This document shows, one piece after another, positions 14,525 through 23,886 of a stretch of 49,513 nt of DNA; positions within the stretch are counted from its first letter, which is position 1, and every line of letters starts with the position of its first letter. This DNA is from CAYUNT01 sp964446285 (GTDB lineage: Bacteria > Sumerlaeota > Sumerlaeia > SLMS01 > CAYUNT01): contig CAYUNT010000007.1 in the NCBI GenBank assembly GCA_964446285.1, forward strand, positions 1 through 49,513, written 5' to 3'. Below the pieces are notes generated by a model. It saw only the letters and a list, made by a program, of their open reading frames with translations. It was not told the origin of the DNA and did no database searches. The translations under genes and the position numbers were made by a program.

Positions 14525-15856
14525 ATGGCAATCGACGACAGTTTCGATGCGTCGAAGGCGGCTGGACGCTTTCCGCGTTCGCCGCGACTTCCCGTGGCGG
14601 GATTTTGGATTCGGTTCCTGGCGTTTGTGGTGGATTGGATTTTGCTGACGGGATTGATGTATGCGCTGGCGCTTGTGGGGCGCGAGGCGATTCTGGCAGC
14701 GGGCGCATGGGCCGGGCGGGTGGCGGCAGTGGCGATTTTCGCTTATTTCTGGCTTGGCGATGGGCCGATTGGAAAAGGGCGCACGCTCGGGAAAGCGATT
14801 TTGGGCCTGCGAACCGTCGCGGCGGCGGATGGAGCCCCTCTCGGCTGGCGCGAGTCGTTTTTGCGCGCGCTGATTCTCGTTCCGCAGCGGATGTGGGTTT
14901 TGTATTTCATCGATCCGATTCTGGTTGCGGGAGGAAGCGGGTATCTGGCGCGAATCGTCGAAGTGCAACTGGCAAATATCCTGACGCTGGCTTTGTTTTT
15001 GGGTCAGATTCTTCGGGTGGCGATGAACCCGGCGCGCCAGGGATTCCACGACGCGGCGGCTGGGTCTCTCGTGCTTGGGGCGGACCACGCGGACACCGTC
15101 TGGAGCCAGCTGGAGGAAACGGCGGGGCCAGAAGGCATGGCGCGGATGCGTCTGGCGCGCCGCTCGGGGTGGGTCGGGCTGATCGCGACGTTTGTAATGC
15201 TTTCATATATGTCGTTCGGCCCGCTTTTCAACGCGCAGAACCGCCAGAATATCGAGCATCTGAAACGACTTCAGCAAATCGAAGACAAATATGGATTTGA
15301 AGTGGCGTCCGCGGGACCATCCAAGCCACTCGACGATGAGAAGAAGGAATTGCCAGGCGCAACAGAGAGGTCCTCTTCCTCTGCTTCCGAGAAGGACAAG
15401 AATTCGGCCTCCGCATCGGGCAATTCGTCGGCCGCATCGGAGAAATCGCAAACGCCAAATGGAAGCACCACGGCGGACGATGCATCAGGAACCGCGGGAA
15501 TCGCGCGGGCTATCGCTCCGCTGGAACGCGTTTATTTCTGCCTGAAGCGCGAAATAGACCGCCGCCCCGCCGATCAAATTCGCGCGGAATTTAATCAGTT
15601 TCTCGATGAACTCCTGGCGGAGGCGGAGAAAATTCAGGGCGAGGGCTATCTGACTCCGTTCTCGCACATTCCGAAGGGGTCCATGATTGTCTTCATCCAC
15701 CAGGAATATGTGGACCTGGTGTTGTTTCAAAAGGGATATGACGTTGTGCGCGAAGAACGGCGGTGGACAATGCAGCCGCTGCTGGAGGATCGCGCATCTG
15801 CCGCGGGCGAAAACGAAAAGAAAGACGTCAGGAACGCGCGGAAGAAAGGCAGTTGA
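14525..15856 (+). CDS. RDD-family membrane protein with soluble C-terminal domain
   Basis: The 443-residue protein starts with an RDD domain: VAGFWIRFLAFVVDWILLTG (RDD-type first helix), then AAVAIFAYFW, GPIGKGRTLGKAILGLRTV, and ILRVAMNPARQGFHDAAAGSLVL. Another hydrophobic segment near residue 225 (GWVGLIATFVMLSYMSF) leads into a Ser/Ala-rich low-complexity linker (~280-325) and a soluble domain of about 110 residues without recognised homology (VYFCLKREIDRRPADQIRAEF onwards). RDD proteins are poorly defined; some act in ion transport. It lies 118 bases after selB on the same strand, and its 3' end overlaps the convergent waaA gene by 29 bases. Confidence 0.75.
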   Translation: MAIDDSFDASKAAGRFPRSPRLPVAGFWIRFLAFVVDWILLTGLMYALALVGREAILAAGAWAGRVAAVAIFAYFWLGDGPIGKGRTLGKAILGLRTVAAADGAPLGWRESFLRALILVPQRMWVLYFIDPILVAGGSGYLARIVEVQLANILTLALFLGQILRVAMNPARQGFHDAAAGSLVLGADHADTVWSQLEETAGPEGMARMRLARRSGWVGLIATFVMLSYMSFGPLFNAQNRQNIEHLKRLQQIEDKYGFEVASAGPSKPLDDEKKELPGATERSSSSASEKDKNSASASGNSSAASEKSQTPNGSTTADDASGTAGIARAIAPLERVYFCLKREIDRRPADQIRAEFNQFLDELLAEAEKIQGEGYLTPFSHIPKGSMIVFIHQEYVDLVLFQKGYDVVREERRWTMQPLLEDRASAAGENEKKDVRNARKKGS

Positions 15857-17231
15857 GAATAATATCCACTGTCCGTTCCGCAGCGCCGCGATTGCGCGCT
15901 ACGGCTTCGGCGGCGAGTTTGCCCAATTCGCGCCGACGCGAGTCGTTGGAGAATAGCTCGATTAACGTCGAACCTATTGCATCGGCGCGGGCCTCGATAC
16001 CGCCTTGTTTCGGGCCGAGAATCCGCACGATTTCTGGCTGTTCGTGCATGTAGGGTCCGCGCACGACGGGGATGGCGTGGACGGCGGCTTCGAGAAGATT
16101 GTGACCGCCGATGGGAACCCACGAACCGCAAACAAGCGCGACGTCGCCGAGGCCGTATATGCGCGCCAGGCGGCCCATTGCATCGAGAAGAAAAACACTC
16201 GGAGCGGCGGCGACGGAGGATGTGGAGGGCGAGGCCGCGAGTGGTGCGGAAGAGAGTTGCGCAGCGGCTTGCGGGGCTGAGGCGCGAAGATAAGACCATT
16301 GCTGGCGTTCGAGGAGTTCGGCCACGGCGTTGAAGCGTTCTGGATGCCGCGGGGCCAAAACCAAGCGGGCATCAGGGAATTTTTCGCGAAGCGCGCGGAA
16401 TCCCGCCAGAACGATTTCCTCTTCGCCCGGGTGTGTGGAGCCGGCTACAACCACGCGCGCATCAGCGGGCCACCCAATACGGGCCAATTCCTCGCGGCGC
16501 TCCTCGGGAGAAAGCGGCTGGCCCAGGGCGTCGAATTTGCAGTTGCCCGTGACGTGAATCAGATTTTCCGCAACGCCCATGCCGCGAATACGTTCGGCCT
16601 CCTCAGCGGTCTGCATGCAAAATGCGCGAAAAGCCGCAAGCGGACGGCGAAATAGCACGCGTCCTCGTCGATACCACTGCGCGGATTCGGGACTTACTGT
16701 TCCATTGGCGAGGAACACGGGAATGGCGCGCCGGCCGCACTCGCAGAGGAAATTGGGCCAGAGTTCTGTTTCGTGAATTATAATAAAATCGGGGCGGTAA
16801 TGATCGAGAAACCGGCGGACGATGCGAGAGAAATCGAGAGGATAATAGAAAATCTCTTTGGCTTCGCGAAGCATTTTTTGGGCGTGCGCCTGGCCGGTTT
16901 CTGTGACGGTGGATGCCATGTAATGCCACTGCGGATGGCGAGCATTCAGCCGGCGCAAAACGGCTGCTGCGGCGACGACTTCGCCCACAGAAACGGCATG
17001 AAGCCAGGCGCGGCACGGCGCGATTGCGGAAGGCGGAGAAGCGCCAAGGGATTGCGCGCTGGCATATTTAGGTGCAGCAGATGCAGAGTCCTGAACGCTC
17101 GAAGGAAGACCTCGGCCAAGCATTCCTGGCAGGCTCTCGCGGTATTTTTTCAGGGCAATCCGCCGGTAAACCAGCGGCGGCAGGAAGAAGGGAAGCGCGG
17201 CGGAGTATAGGGCATCAAAGACGGTTGGCAT
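15828..17231 (-). CDS. waaA: 3-deoxy-D-manno-octulosonic acid transferase (Kdo transferase)
   Basis: This inner-membrane GT-B enzyme transfers Kdo from CMP-Kdo to lipid A precursors, evidence of an LPS outer membrane. Motifs seen are an N-terminal membrane anchor (YSAALPFFLPPLVYRR), WLHAVSVGEVVAA, STVTETGQAHAQ, YYPLDFSRIVRRFLDHYRPD, HETELWPNFLCECGRRAIP, VTGNCKFDA, VAGSTHPGEEE, LAPRHPERF and the CGSWVPIGGHNLLEAAVHAIPVV donor site. There is a Ser/Ala-rich insertion of ~25 residues before the last section. I prefer the ATG at 17231, which places the anchor at the N-terminus; one at 17249 adds six residues, and neither has a strong Shine-Dalgarno. It is the last gene of the minus-strand housekeeping run. 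Confidence 0.93.
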   Translation of the reverse strand: MPTVFDALYSAALPFFLPPLVYRRIALKKYRESLPGMLGRGLPSSVQDSASAAPKYASAQSLGASPPSAIAPCRAWLHAVSVGEVVAAAAVLRRLNARHPQWHYMASTVTETGQAHAQKMLREAKEIFYYPLDFSRIVRRFLDHYRPDFIIIHETELWPNFLCECGRRAIPVFLANGTVSPESAQWYRRGRVLFRRPLAAFRAFCMQTAEEAERIRGMGVAENLIHVTGNCKFDALGQPLSPEERREELARIGWPADARVVVAGSTHPGEEEIVLAGFRALREKFPDARLVLAPRHPERFNAVAELLERQQWSYLRASAPQAAAQLSSAPLAASPSTSSVAAAPSVFLLDAMGRLARIYGLGDVALVCGSWVPIGGHNLLEAAVHAIPVVRGPYMHEQPEIVRILGPKQGGIEARADAIGSTLIELFSNDSRRRELGKLAAEAVARNRGAAERTVDIILNCLSSARS

Positions 17232-17320
17232 GGGATGATAACGCGGCATGGAGAACTGCGAATTGGGACGTAAGGAGTAAGAGGGGGATGCAGGGGGGCG
17301 GTCCGGAAATAAGTATCTCC

Positions 17321-19258
17321 TTATTCAACGCGGCCGAAGCGGCGTTCGAGTTCGATGCGGGTGATAAGGATCATGGTGGGGCGTCCGTGGGGGCATGTTA
17401 TCGCGTCGCGATTGCGGCGCAAATCCGCAATCAGTGCCTTCATTTCCTCGATCGAGAGCGCGCGCCCCGCTTTGATGGCGGCGCGGCAGGCCATGCGGGC
17501 GGCCACGCGATGGCGGCGCTCCTCGATGGGCGCGCGGCGTCCGCGTCCGGGCGTGTCCTCCGCGGAAAGAAGGTCGGCCACAAGGCCCTCGATGTCGAGT
17601 CCATCCAGATGCGCGGGAATCGCGCGAACAATAAAATCGCGTCCGCCAAATTCCTCGATTTCCAGGCCGAGTTCGTTGAGCAAAGGCAAAAGGTCCTGCA
17701 TGGCGGGCATGTCGCCCGGCGCGACCTCGATGGTGAGCGGGAGGAGCAGCGGCTGGCGGACAGGGGCCTCGCGGCGCGAAAGTATTTGCAGATACAGGAT
17801 TTTCTCGTGCGCCGCGTGCTGGTCGATCAGGAGCATCGCATCGCCGAACCGCGCGATGATATATGTGGAAGCGATTTGCCCGAGCGGTTCGGGATCGCCA
17901 AACTGGTCCCAAAGAGGCGCGGCAAGCAGGCGGGATTCCTCGCGCTCGGCGGCGGATAGTGAAGCGGAGCTCTGCTGGAATGGGGACGGATATGCAGATG
18001 CGTCCGCCGCCATGTGCTGCTCGCCGCCGCGCATTGAATCCTGCGAGGGGCCTAGGGTCGATACCGGGCCGAACCAGTCCGTCTGCTCGCCCCGCGCTGG
18101 AGCATAGCCCACGAAATCGGTGGGTTTTCGCAAGGCGCCGGGGCGGGCGAGCGCGTCGGGCGATGTGAAAAACAGAGGCAATTCCGGCGAATCCTGTGGA
18201 ACGGTGAGGCTTGTTGCGCCTGTGCGCGGCGCATGGTCGCCCGGCGCGGAGGCGGAAAATCCAGGGATCAGCTGCGCGGATCGCAGTCCTTCGACGAGCA
18301 ACCGATACATGCTTCCGGCGACGGCGTGTTCGTCGCGAAAACGCACTTCTTCCTTGGTGGGATGGACGTTTACGTCCACCTGCTCGGGATCGATTTCAAT
18401 GAAGAGCGCGGCGGTGGGCTGGCGTCCGACCATGAGAAGTCCGCGATAGGCTTCGAGAAGCGAGGCGGATAGCAAGCGCGAGACGATCGGGCGGCGATTG
18501 ACGAAAAAAGCCTGATGGCGTCTGTCGCGGCGTCCGAGTTCGGGGCGGCCCAAAACGCCTTCGAGCCGGATGGCGTGGCGCTTGCCTGCGATGGGAAACA
18601 GCGAATCGCCAACCTGCGGCCCCCATAATTCGCGCGCGCGGTCGAGAAGACTCTGATCCGGAGGAATGTCAAAAAGCGTGCGGCTATCGACCTCGACGCG
18701 CCATCCAACCTCGGGGCGCGAAAGGGCCTGGAGCGTGACGATTTGAATGATGGAATTCAATTCGGAACGCGGACTTTTGAGGAATTTCAGGCGGGCGGGA
18801 GTATTGTAAAAAAGATCGCGAACCTCGAAGCGCGTGCCGGGCGGGCAGCCTGCGGAGGCGATTTCCTCGATGCGGCCGCCCTCGATGCGAACGCGCGTTC
18901 CGGCCAGGGCGTCGTGGGGGCGGGTCAGGATTTCCACGCGAGCCACGGAGGCGATGGAAGGCACGGCCTCGCCGCGAAATCCGCGCGTATGGATGCGCGA
19001 AAGGTCTTCCACGGTGCGGATTTTGCTTGTGGCGTGGCGCTGGAGCGCCAGCTCGGCGTCGTCGCGGTCCATGCCGGAGCCGTCGTCGATGATGGTGATG
19101 TCGCGGGCGGAATTCGAGACGAGAACGGCAATACGCCGGGCGCCCGCGTCGAGCGAATTCTCGACCAGTTCCTTCACGGCGGACGCGGGGCGGACAATCA
19201 CCTCGCCGGCGGCAATCTGGTTGATGAGCGTCTGGGGGAGAACTGCAATCTGACCCAT
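17321..19258 (-). CDS. mutL: DNA mismatch repair protein MutL
   Basis: MutL links mismatch recognition by MutS to strand incision. The 645-residue protein has the GHKL ATPase N-terminus: INQIAAGEVIVRPASAVKEL, ENSLDAGA, DDGSGM, RHATSKI and GFRGEAVPSIASV. A linker of ~100 residues precedes the C-terminal dimerisation domain with DQHAAHEKILYLQ, ACRAAIKAGRAL and CPHGRPT. The last two are typical of endonuclease-type MutLs. In the metal site DQHA(x)2E(x)4E, however, the final Glu is Leu, so nuclease activity is uncertain. The ATG at 19258 (MGQIAVLPQTLINQIAAGE) gives the standard N-terminus. It lies between waaA and the polysaccharide deacetylase gene. Confidence 0.95.
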   Translation of the reverse strand: MGQIAVLPQTLINQIAAGEVIVRPASAVKELVENSLDAGARRIAVLVSNSARDITIIDDGSGMDRDDAELALQRHATSKIRTVEDLSRIHTRGFRGEAVPSIASVARVEILTRPHDALAGTRVRIEGGRIEEIASAGCPPGTRFEVRDLFYNTPARLKFLKSPRSELNSIIQIVTLQALSRPEVGWRVEVDSRTLFDIPPDQSLLDRARELWGPQVGDSLFPIAGKRHAIRLEGVLGRPELGRRDRRHQAFFVNRRPIVSRLLSASLLEAYRGLLMVGRQPTAALFIEIDPEQVDVNVHPTKEEVRFRDEHAVAGSMYRLLVEGLRSAQLIPGFSASAPGDHAPRTGATSLTVPQDSPELPLFFTSPDALARPGALRKPTDFVGYAPARGEQTDWFGPVSTLGPSQDSMRGGEQHMAADASAYPSPFQQSSASLSAAEREESRLLAAPLWDQFGDPEPLGQIASTYIIARFGDAMLLIDQHAAHEKILYLQILSRREAPVRQPLLLPLTIEVAPGDMPAMQDLLPLLNELGLEIEEFGGRDFIVRAIPAHLDGLDIEGLVADLLSAEDTPGRGRRAPIEERRHRVAARMACRAAIKAGRALSIEEMKALIADLRRNRDAITCPHGRPTMILITRIELERRFGRVE

Positions 19259-19360
19259 GCGAGTTATCGCATCCAATCGAAGGGGCGTGTGTCTCGGCGC
19301 AATGCCCTGGAGCAGCCGCCGGAAATGCCATGCGGCTGCCGCACTGCGCAAAAACACAGT

Positions 19361-20479
19361 CTATAATGGTTGGCCGCCGCGAGGCGATGAAATTTCCGCG
19401 GTGTCCGGCGCGCGCTGGCTGGCGGCCCAATCGCCCATGCGTTCGATGCGGAGCTGGCGCGCGAGCAAGCCGAGCATCGCATCGATCTGGCGGCGTTTAT
19501 CCTCGGCAGACAAAGAGAATCCCGCGGCGCGGGGCTGGGATGCGCGGCGGGGAAAGACGCGCGAATCGCCCTTTTGGAGGTCTGTGGCATCCGCGCCGTG
19601 AACAAGAAACGACACGGGCAACCCCGCGCGGCACAGCGAACGGATAGCGCTTTGAAAATATGCAGGACCAGCAGTCAAGACATATCCCGCGCCGATGGGC
19701 AGGCGCAGTCGGGGCGTGACGCTGATAGGAATTTCCCAGAAATCGCTGTTCAATGAATCCTCTTGTGATTTGGGGCTGCGCTCTGAAGGCGAAGCGGAAG
19801 CGCGGCGCTCGGATCCAATGCTCGCATCTCGAATTGCGCGTTCTTCGCGGCGGAGAATATGCCGATTGGGGCGGTAGGGGCGCAATGGGGCGCGCCCGTA
19901 AGAAAAGCGGCCGAACTGGCGTTTTCCAAAATCCCACCGGCGGGCAACCAAGGCGTCGGCCAGGCGGAGCAGCGGACCCCAGAATGTCGGCAAAAGCGAG
20001 GCGTCGTAAAGGAATCCCGCGCGGCGAATGGCTCGAAGGAGGCGGGCATCCACATCATATCCGGGCGAACGAAATCCGCGCGGAAGCACATTGAGGGTCT
20101 CTTGAAAACGCTGCCGGGCGTGCGCCAGATCGTCGAGAATTGTCCCCATCGGCAGAAGGCTCATGCCAATGCGGTGCGCGAGCGAATGGCAGCCGATCTC
20201 GTGTCCGCGCCTCAGGAATTCGCGCGCCATTTCCAATTTCGCCTGGCATTCGATATCTCGCGCCACCACGAAAAACGTGGCGCGGATCGAATGGCGGTCA
20301 AGGGCATCGAGCAGCCAGGGAATGCCATCAAGCCACACCGGATCGCGGTCAAATGAAGAAAGAATGGGCTGGCCATAGCATTGACGAATGGCCCAAAGGC
20401 CATCAATATCCACCGAGACAAAACCCAGGGGCCAGGAGGGGGAAGAGGGCCGAGAGTGACGCGAGGGCGGCGGGTTCAT
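19361..20479 (-). CDS. Polysaccharide deacetylase (NodB/CE4-like) family protein
   Basis: The 372-residue protein has the CE4/NodB fold motifs: FVSVDIDGLW (catalytic Asp), RATFFVVARD, GHEIGCHSLAHRIG with the HxxxH metal pair, and LPRGFRSPGYDVDARLLRAI. Such enzymes remove N- or O-acetyl groups from cell-wall or exported sugars. No signal peptide is evident, so it may act in the cytoplasm, as in the branch that works on lipid-linked or nucleotide-linked sugars. The C-terminal part (GFLYDASLLPTFWGP, then an Arg/Ser-rich stretch and IPISVTPRLRLPIG) is less conserved. It sits between thiL and mutL with short gaps. Confidence 0.85.
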   Translation of the reverse strand: MNPPPSRHSRPSSPSWPLGFVSVDIDGLWAIRQCYGQPILSSFDRDPVWLDGIPWLLDALDRHSIRATFFVVARDIECQAKLEMAREFLRRGHEIGCHSLAHRIGMSLLPMGTILDDLAHARQRFQETLNVLPRGFRSPGYDVDARLLRAIRRAGFLYDASLLPTFWGPLLRLADALVARRWDFGKRQFGRFSYGRAPLRPYRPNRHILRREERAIRDASIGSERRASASPSERSPKSQEDSLNSDFWEIPISVTPRLRLPIGAGYVLTAGPAYFQSAIRSLCRAGLPVSFLVHGADATDLQKGDSRVFPRRASQPRAAGFSLSAEDKRRQIDAMLGLLARQLRIERMGDWAASQRAPDTAEISSPRGGQPL

Positions 20480-20527
20480 GGATTGATAATCGCTGACGGG
20501 AACAAGGAATTGCGTGGGACTGCGGAA

Positions 20528-21748
20528 TTAGCGCGATGGAAAATGCGAAAAAACAGAGCCGGGCGGCAGCGTGGCGGGGTTTCCGCTGGCGTCTATATAG
20601 ATAAGTTCCCCTATTCTGGTTTTTGCAATCACACGACCGATTTCGTGGACGGGCAATTTCGAATCGGCTGCGGCCACTGCACGCTTCACCTCGGCCAGCT
20701 CGGCGGCGGTGGCAAATAGCAATTCATAGTCCTCACCTCCGAAAAGCACGCAGGAAAGCTCATTACGGCGGGCGGGATTGTCGGCGGCCCATGCGGTGAG
20801 ATCGGCGCTGACGGGGAGGCGCGAAAGATCAATGCACAGCTGGACGCGCGACGCCTGCGCGAGAAGACGAGATTCATTATCCAGGCCGTCGCTAATGTCG
20901 ATCATGGCGAGGTCGGCAAAAGCGCGGGCGAGCGCTTGACCGGCGGCGGGGCGGGGAGTTGGCGTGGCGTGGCGTGCGATCAGGCGTCGTTTCCAGAGCG
21001 GGATTGATCGCGGCAAAGATGGCTTGCCATGTGCGCGCAAAAGCGCCAGGCCCGCGCCGCTTTCGCCCGGCCAGCCCGTGACGAACAGGCGCTGCCCGGG
21101 ACGGAGGGCATTGCGGCGCGCGGGAGCGAACGCGCGATCCTTTTCGCCTAAAAGCGTAAGCGTCAACACGGTTTCCTTAGCGCGGACCGTGTCGCCGCCG
21201 ATGATCCGCACGCCCCAGCGGCGCGCCTCGGCGCAGAGTCCGCGATAGAGGTCCTCGATGTCGCGCGCGCGCGTTTGCGGCGGACAGGCGAGCGAAATAA
21301 GCGCTAGCGCGGGGCGGGCGCCCATCGCCGCAATGTCGCTCACGTTGGAAGCAATGAGTTTTCGTCCTGCGGCGCGCCAGCCGATCCATTCCGCGCGAAA
21401 ATGCGTGCCCTCGACCATTGTGTCGGTCGTTAAAACAAGAAGAGGCGCCCCCGCTGGTTTAATGGCCTTGGCGTCGCGCGCAGCGCGGCGCATGATCACG
21501 TGCGCCCGGCTGTCTTTTCCATATTCCATTGTGGGAATTGGGTCCCAGACGGCCGCGTCATCGCCGTAGCCGATGAGAAGCCGGCCGCTATCCAGAGCCA
21601 TATATGGAGTCAAACGTTCAAGAAGACCGCGTTCGCCGAGCGTGTTCAATAAGTCGCCTGAGTCCTGGCGCGGCGCGCTTTGGGGCAGGGCGCATTGAGA
21701 GCGGCGCGAAGAGAGAGCACGATCTCGGGATGGGAGGCGCTTCTTCAT
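20528..21748 (-). CDS. thiL: Thiamine-monophosphate kinase
   Basis: ThiL phosphorylates thiamine monophosphate to the active diphosphate, the last step of cofactor synthesis. Motifs are IGYGDDAAVWD, LVLTTDTMVEGTHF, NVSDIAAMGARPALALIS, IIGGDTVRAKE, ALLRAHGKP, MIDISDGLDNES and LFGGEDYELLF. At 406 residues it is longer than most family members (about 320-350) because of an Arg/Ser-rich N-terminal ~35 residues and an insert after GDDAAVWD; a start further in is possible. The methyltransferase gene ends 12 bases upstream, so the two are likely co-transcribed. Confidence 0.92.
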   Translation of the reverse strand: MKKRLPSRDRALSSRRSQCALPQSAPRQDSGDLLNTLGERGLLERLTPYMALDSGRLLIGYGDDAAVWDPIPTMEYGKDSRAHVIMRRAARDAKAIKPAGAPLLVLTTDTMVEGTHFRAEWIGWRAAGRKLIASNVSDIAAMGARPALALISLACPPQTRARDIEDLYRGLCAEARRWGVRIIGGDTVRAKETVLTLTLLGEKDRAFAPARRNALRPGQRLFVTGWPGESGAGLALLRAHGKPSLPRSIPLWKRRLIARHATPTPRPAAGQALARAFADLAMIDISDGLDNESRLLAQASRVQLCIDLSRLPVSADLTAWAADNPARRNELSCVLFGGEDYELLFATAAELAEVKRAVAAADSKLPVHEIGRVIAKTRIGELIYIDASGNPATLPPGSVFSHFPSR

Positions 21749-21760
21749 ATTCGCATTGCG

Positions 21761-23086
21761 TTATGTATCTTTGGGGCCGCGCAGAATACTCCGCAATTTT
21801 CCTCGCAGCCGTGGCAGAATTGGAGAAGGGAGCGCGGTGTTTTCGCTGGACGCAGGCGCAGAGGATGGGGCAAGCGCGGAAGAGGCCGCCGAGCGAGCGG
21901 CGGATTCGGCCGTTTCGAGCGCGGCGCGCAGGCGGATGTTGACTTGGCGTTCGAGTGCAAGCGCGCTCGCAAAGGAGGCGTCTGGCTGGGCGGATTCCGA
22001 AGAGGTGTTTGCACCGGCGCCGATGAAAATCCGCCATGCCATCGCCACCTCGCGGGCCAAATGCGCGGCGGCTGACATGCGATGGAGGGCATCATCATAA
22101 AGCGCTTGTTTTGACGGGGAATTATGAGGACTGGCGCCGGCCTCGCGGGCGGCTGGGAAGAAAGAGGACGCGTCCATATTCATAGAGCGATTGCGAGCGG
22201 CCACGAGCGCCCATCGGTAAGGAAAAAGAGGTGGGCCAGATTGAAAATCTCCCAGCAGCGAAGGAGGCGGAAAAGGGAAAACGCCTGGCGCAGGAGCAGA
22301 AGAATCATTTTTCAGGACGCCAGCGTGATGCGCGGCAAGCGAATCCAGAAAACGGCTCCACGGGTCTCGCGCGCCGGGGAGAACCTGCGAAATGATTTCG
22401 CCCGTCTGCAAAAGGAACCACGATTCGGTTTCGGCCTGGGGCAGGCGCGCGACTCCATCAGCGGAGGAAACGCGCATTGCGCGCGCGATGGTCCGCGCGG
22501 AGGATTCCAAGTCTGGAAGGCCATTTTGGCGATGCTCATGCAGCCAGGGATGCGGCGTGCCCAGGAGGTCGCGATGCAGGTCGTCGAGCAAGACCTCCGC
22601 GCGCGCGGCAAGGGGTGAATCAAACGGCGCGGCCAGAACAAGACCGCGCGCGGCCACGCGCGCCATTTCGGAAATAAAAGCATCGCGCGCGACGGGAGGG
22701 ATGTGTTCGAGCACGTCGGATGCATACACATAATCGAATGCGAGGTCGCGAAACGGAAGCGCGGTTCCCGAGGCTCGGGCGTATCGCGGCGCGTGGCATT
22801 CAGGCAAATCCACAACATAAACGCGCCAATCAGGACGTGCAGTTTCGAGGGCGCGCGCAAGGCGCCCAGGCGCGCCGCCAACGTCAAGAACGGTCCTCGC
22901 GCTGGTTGCTTGTGAATTGCCAGGCGCCGATTCCTGAAAGAGATTCTCAATCGCCGACAGGGAAAATAGAATCAGTTCAAGCCGCCTCGCCACATCCAGC
23001 GGCAGGAGCTGGCAAGAAGACGCGCCGCCTTTGGGACTCGATTCGTCTGGGGGCGCGGCGAAAGTCTCGATCATGGCAGTCATCAA
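21761..23086 (-). CDS. SAM-dependent class I methyltransferase with extended C-terminus
   Basis: The 441-residue protein has a Rossmann-type methyltransferase core at ~60-180: TVLDVGGAPGRLARALE (SAM-binding motif I), VYVVDLPE (acidic loop), ASGTALPFRDLAFDYVYASDVLEHIPP (motif with DVLEHI) and FISEMARVAARGLVLAAPF. The core resembles Methyltransf_11-type enzymes. A region of uncertain function follows (LHEHRQNGLPDLESSART), then an Ala/Ser-rich C-terminus with a helical ALALERQVNIRLRAALETAE stretch that may form a coiled coil. The substrate is unknown; similar enzymes occur in polysaccharide and lipid modification. It lies 20 bases after udk and 12 bases before thiL. Confidence 0.8.
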   Translation of the reverse strand: MMTAMIETFAAPPDESSPKGGASSCQLLPLDVARRLELILFSLSAIENLFQESAPGNSQATSARTVLDVGGAPGRLARALETARPDWRVYVVDLPECHAPRYARASGTALPFRDLAFDYVYASDVLEHIPPVARDAFISEMARVAARGLVLAAPFDSPLAARAEVLLDDLHRDLLGTPHPWLHEHRQNGLPDLESSARTIARAMRVSSADGVARLPQAETESWFLLQTGEIISQVLPGARDPWSRFLDSLAAHHAGVLKNDSSAPAPGVFPFPPPSLLGDFQSGPPLFPYRWALVAARNRSMNMDASSFFPAAREAGASPHNSPSKQALYDDALHRMSAAAHLAREVAMAWRIFIGAGANTSSESAQPDASFASALALERQVNIRLRAALETAESAARSAASSALAPSSAPASSENTALPSPILPRLRGKLRSILRGPKDT

Positions 23087-23106
23087 TTCCGAGGCGGCAG
23101 GCGAAC

Positions 23107-23832
23107 TTATTTGCCTGCCAAAATGGCGCGCAACTTTGTGACGATAATATCCACTGCGACCAGGTTGTAGCCGCCCTCAGGCACGATGATATCGGCCATG
23201 CGTTTGCTCGGTTCGACAAATTGCATGTGCATTGGGCGGACGACGTTAAGGTATTGATGCACAACAGAATCGAGCGTGCGGCCGCGCTCGGTGACGTCGC
23301 GCTCCATGCGGCGGATGAAGCGAACATCCGCATCTGTGTCCACGAAAACCTTGATATCAAGCCGTTCGCGCACGCGCGGATCCACGAGCACCATGATCCC
23401 CTCCAGGACGATTACCTTGGCGGGATGCAGTGAAACCGTTTCGCGCTGGCGTGTGTGGGTGGTGAAGTCATAAAGCGGCCCCTCGACGGTTTTGCCAGCG
23501 CCGAGGGCATCGAGGTGCTGAAGCAGCAAGGTCCAGTCAAAGGCATCGGGATGATCGTAGTTGATTTTGACGCGCTCTTCGAAAGGCAGGTGCGACTGGT
23601 CGAGATAATAGTTGTCCTGATTGACAATTAGCACATCGCGGCTGGCGATTTGCTCGACGATGCTTTCCGCGACGGTGGTTTTTCCGGAGCCGGTTCCGCC
23701 CGCGATGCCGACCATAATCCGGTGCTGGGCGCGTGCGGCTTTGGGCGGGCGGCAGGAATGCGGCGATGGTTTGGCAGTGCGGCTGGCGGAGCGTTTGACA
23801 GCGGATTGGGAGGAGTTGGGGCGGACGCTCAT
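23107..23832 (-). CDS. udk: Uridine kinase
   Basis: Udk phosphorylates uridine and cytidine in pyrimidine salvage. The 241-residue frame shows a P-loop in VGIAGGTGSGKTTVAESI, NQDNYYLDQSHLPFEERVKI, NYDHPDAFDWTLL, PLYDFTTHTRQ, VIVLEGIMVL, KVFVDTDADVRFIRRMERDVTERGR and YLNVVRPMHMQFVEPSKRMADIIVPEGG, all characteristic. The ~38 residues before the P-loop are Ser/Arg/Pro-rich and unusual; translation could instead begin near MVGIAGG. mdh ends 54 bases upstream. Confidence 0.93.
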   Translation of the reverse strand: MSVRPNSSQSAVKRSASRTAKPSPHSCRPPKAARAQHRIMVGIAGGTGSGKTTVAESIVEQIASRDVLIVNQDNYYLDQSHLPFEERVKINYDHPDAFDWTLLLQHLDALGAGKTVEGPLYDFTTHTRQRETVSLHPAKVIVLEGIMVLVDPRVRERLDIKVFVDTDADVRFIRRMERDVTERGRTLDSVVHQYLNVVRPMHMQFVEPSKRMADIIVPEGGYNLVAVDIIVTKLRAILAGK

Positions 23833-23886
23833 CCTTTGGGAGTCCTTGCAGCGATTGAATTGGCGCGGCGTTTCGCGAGGTAAGGG

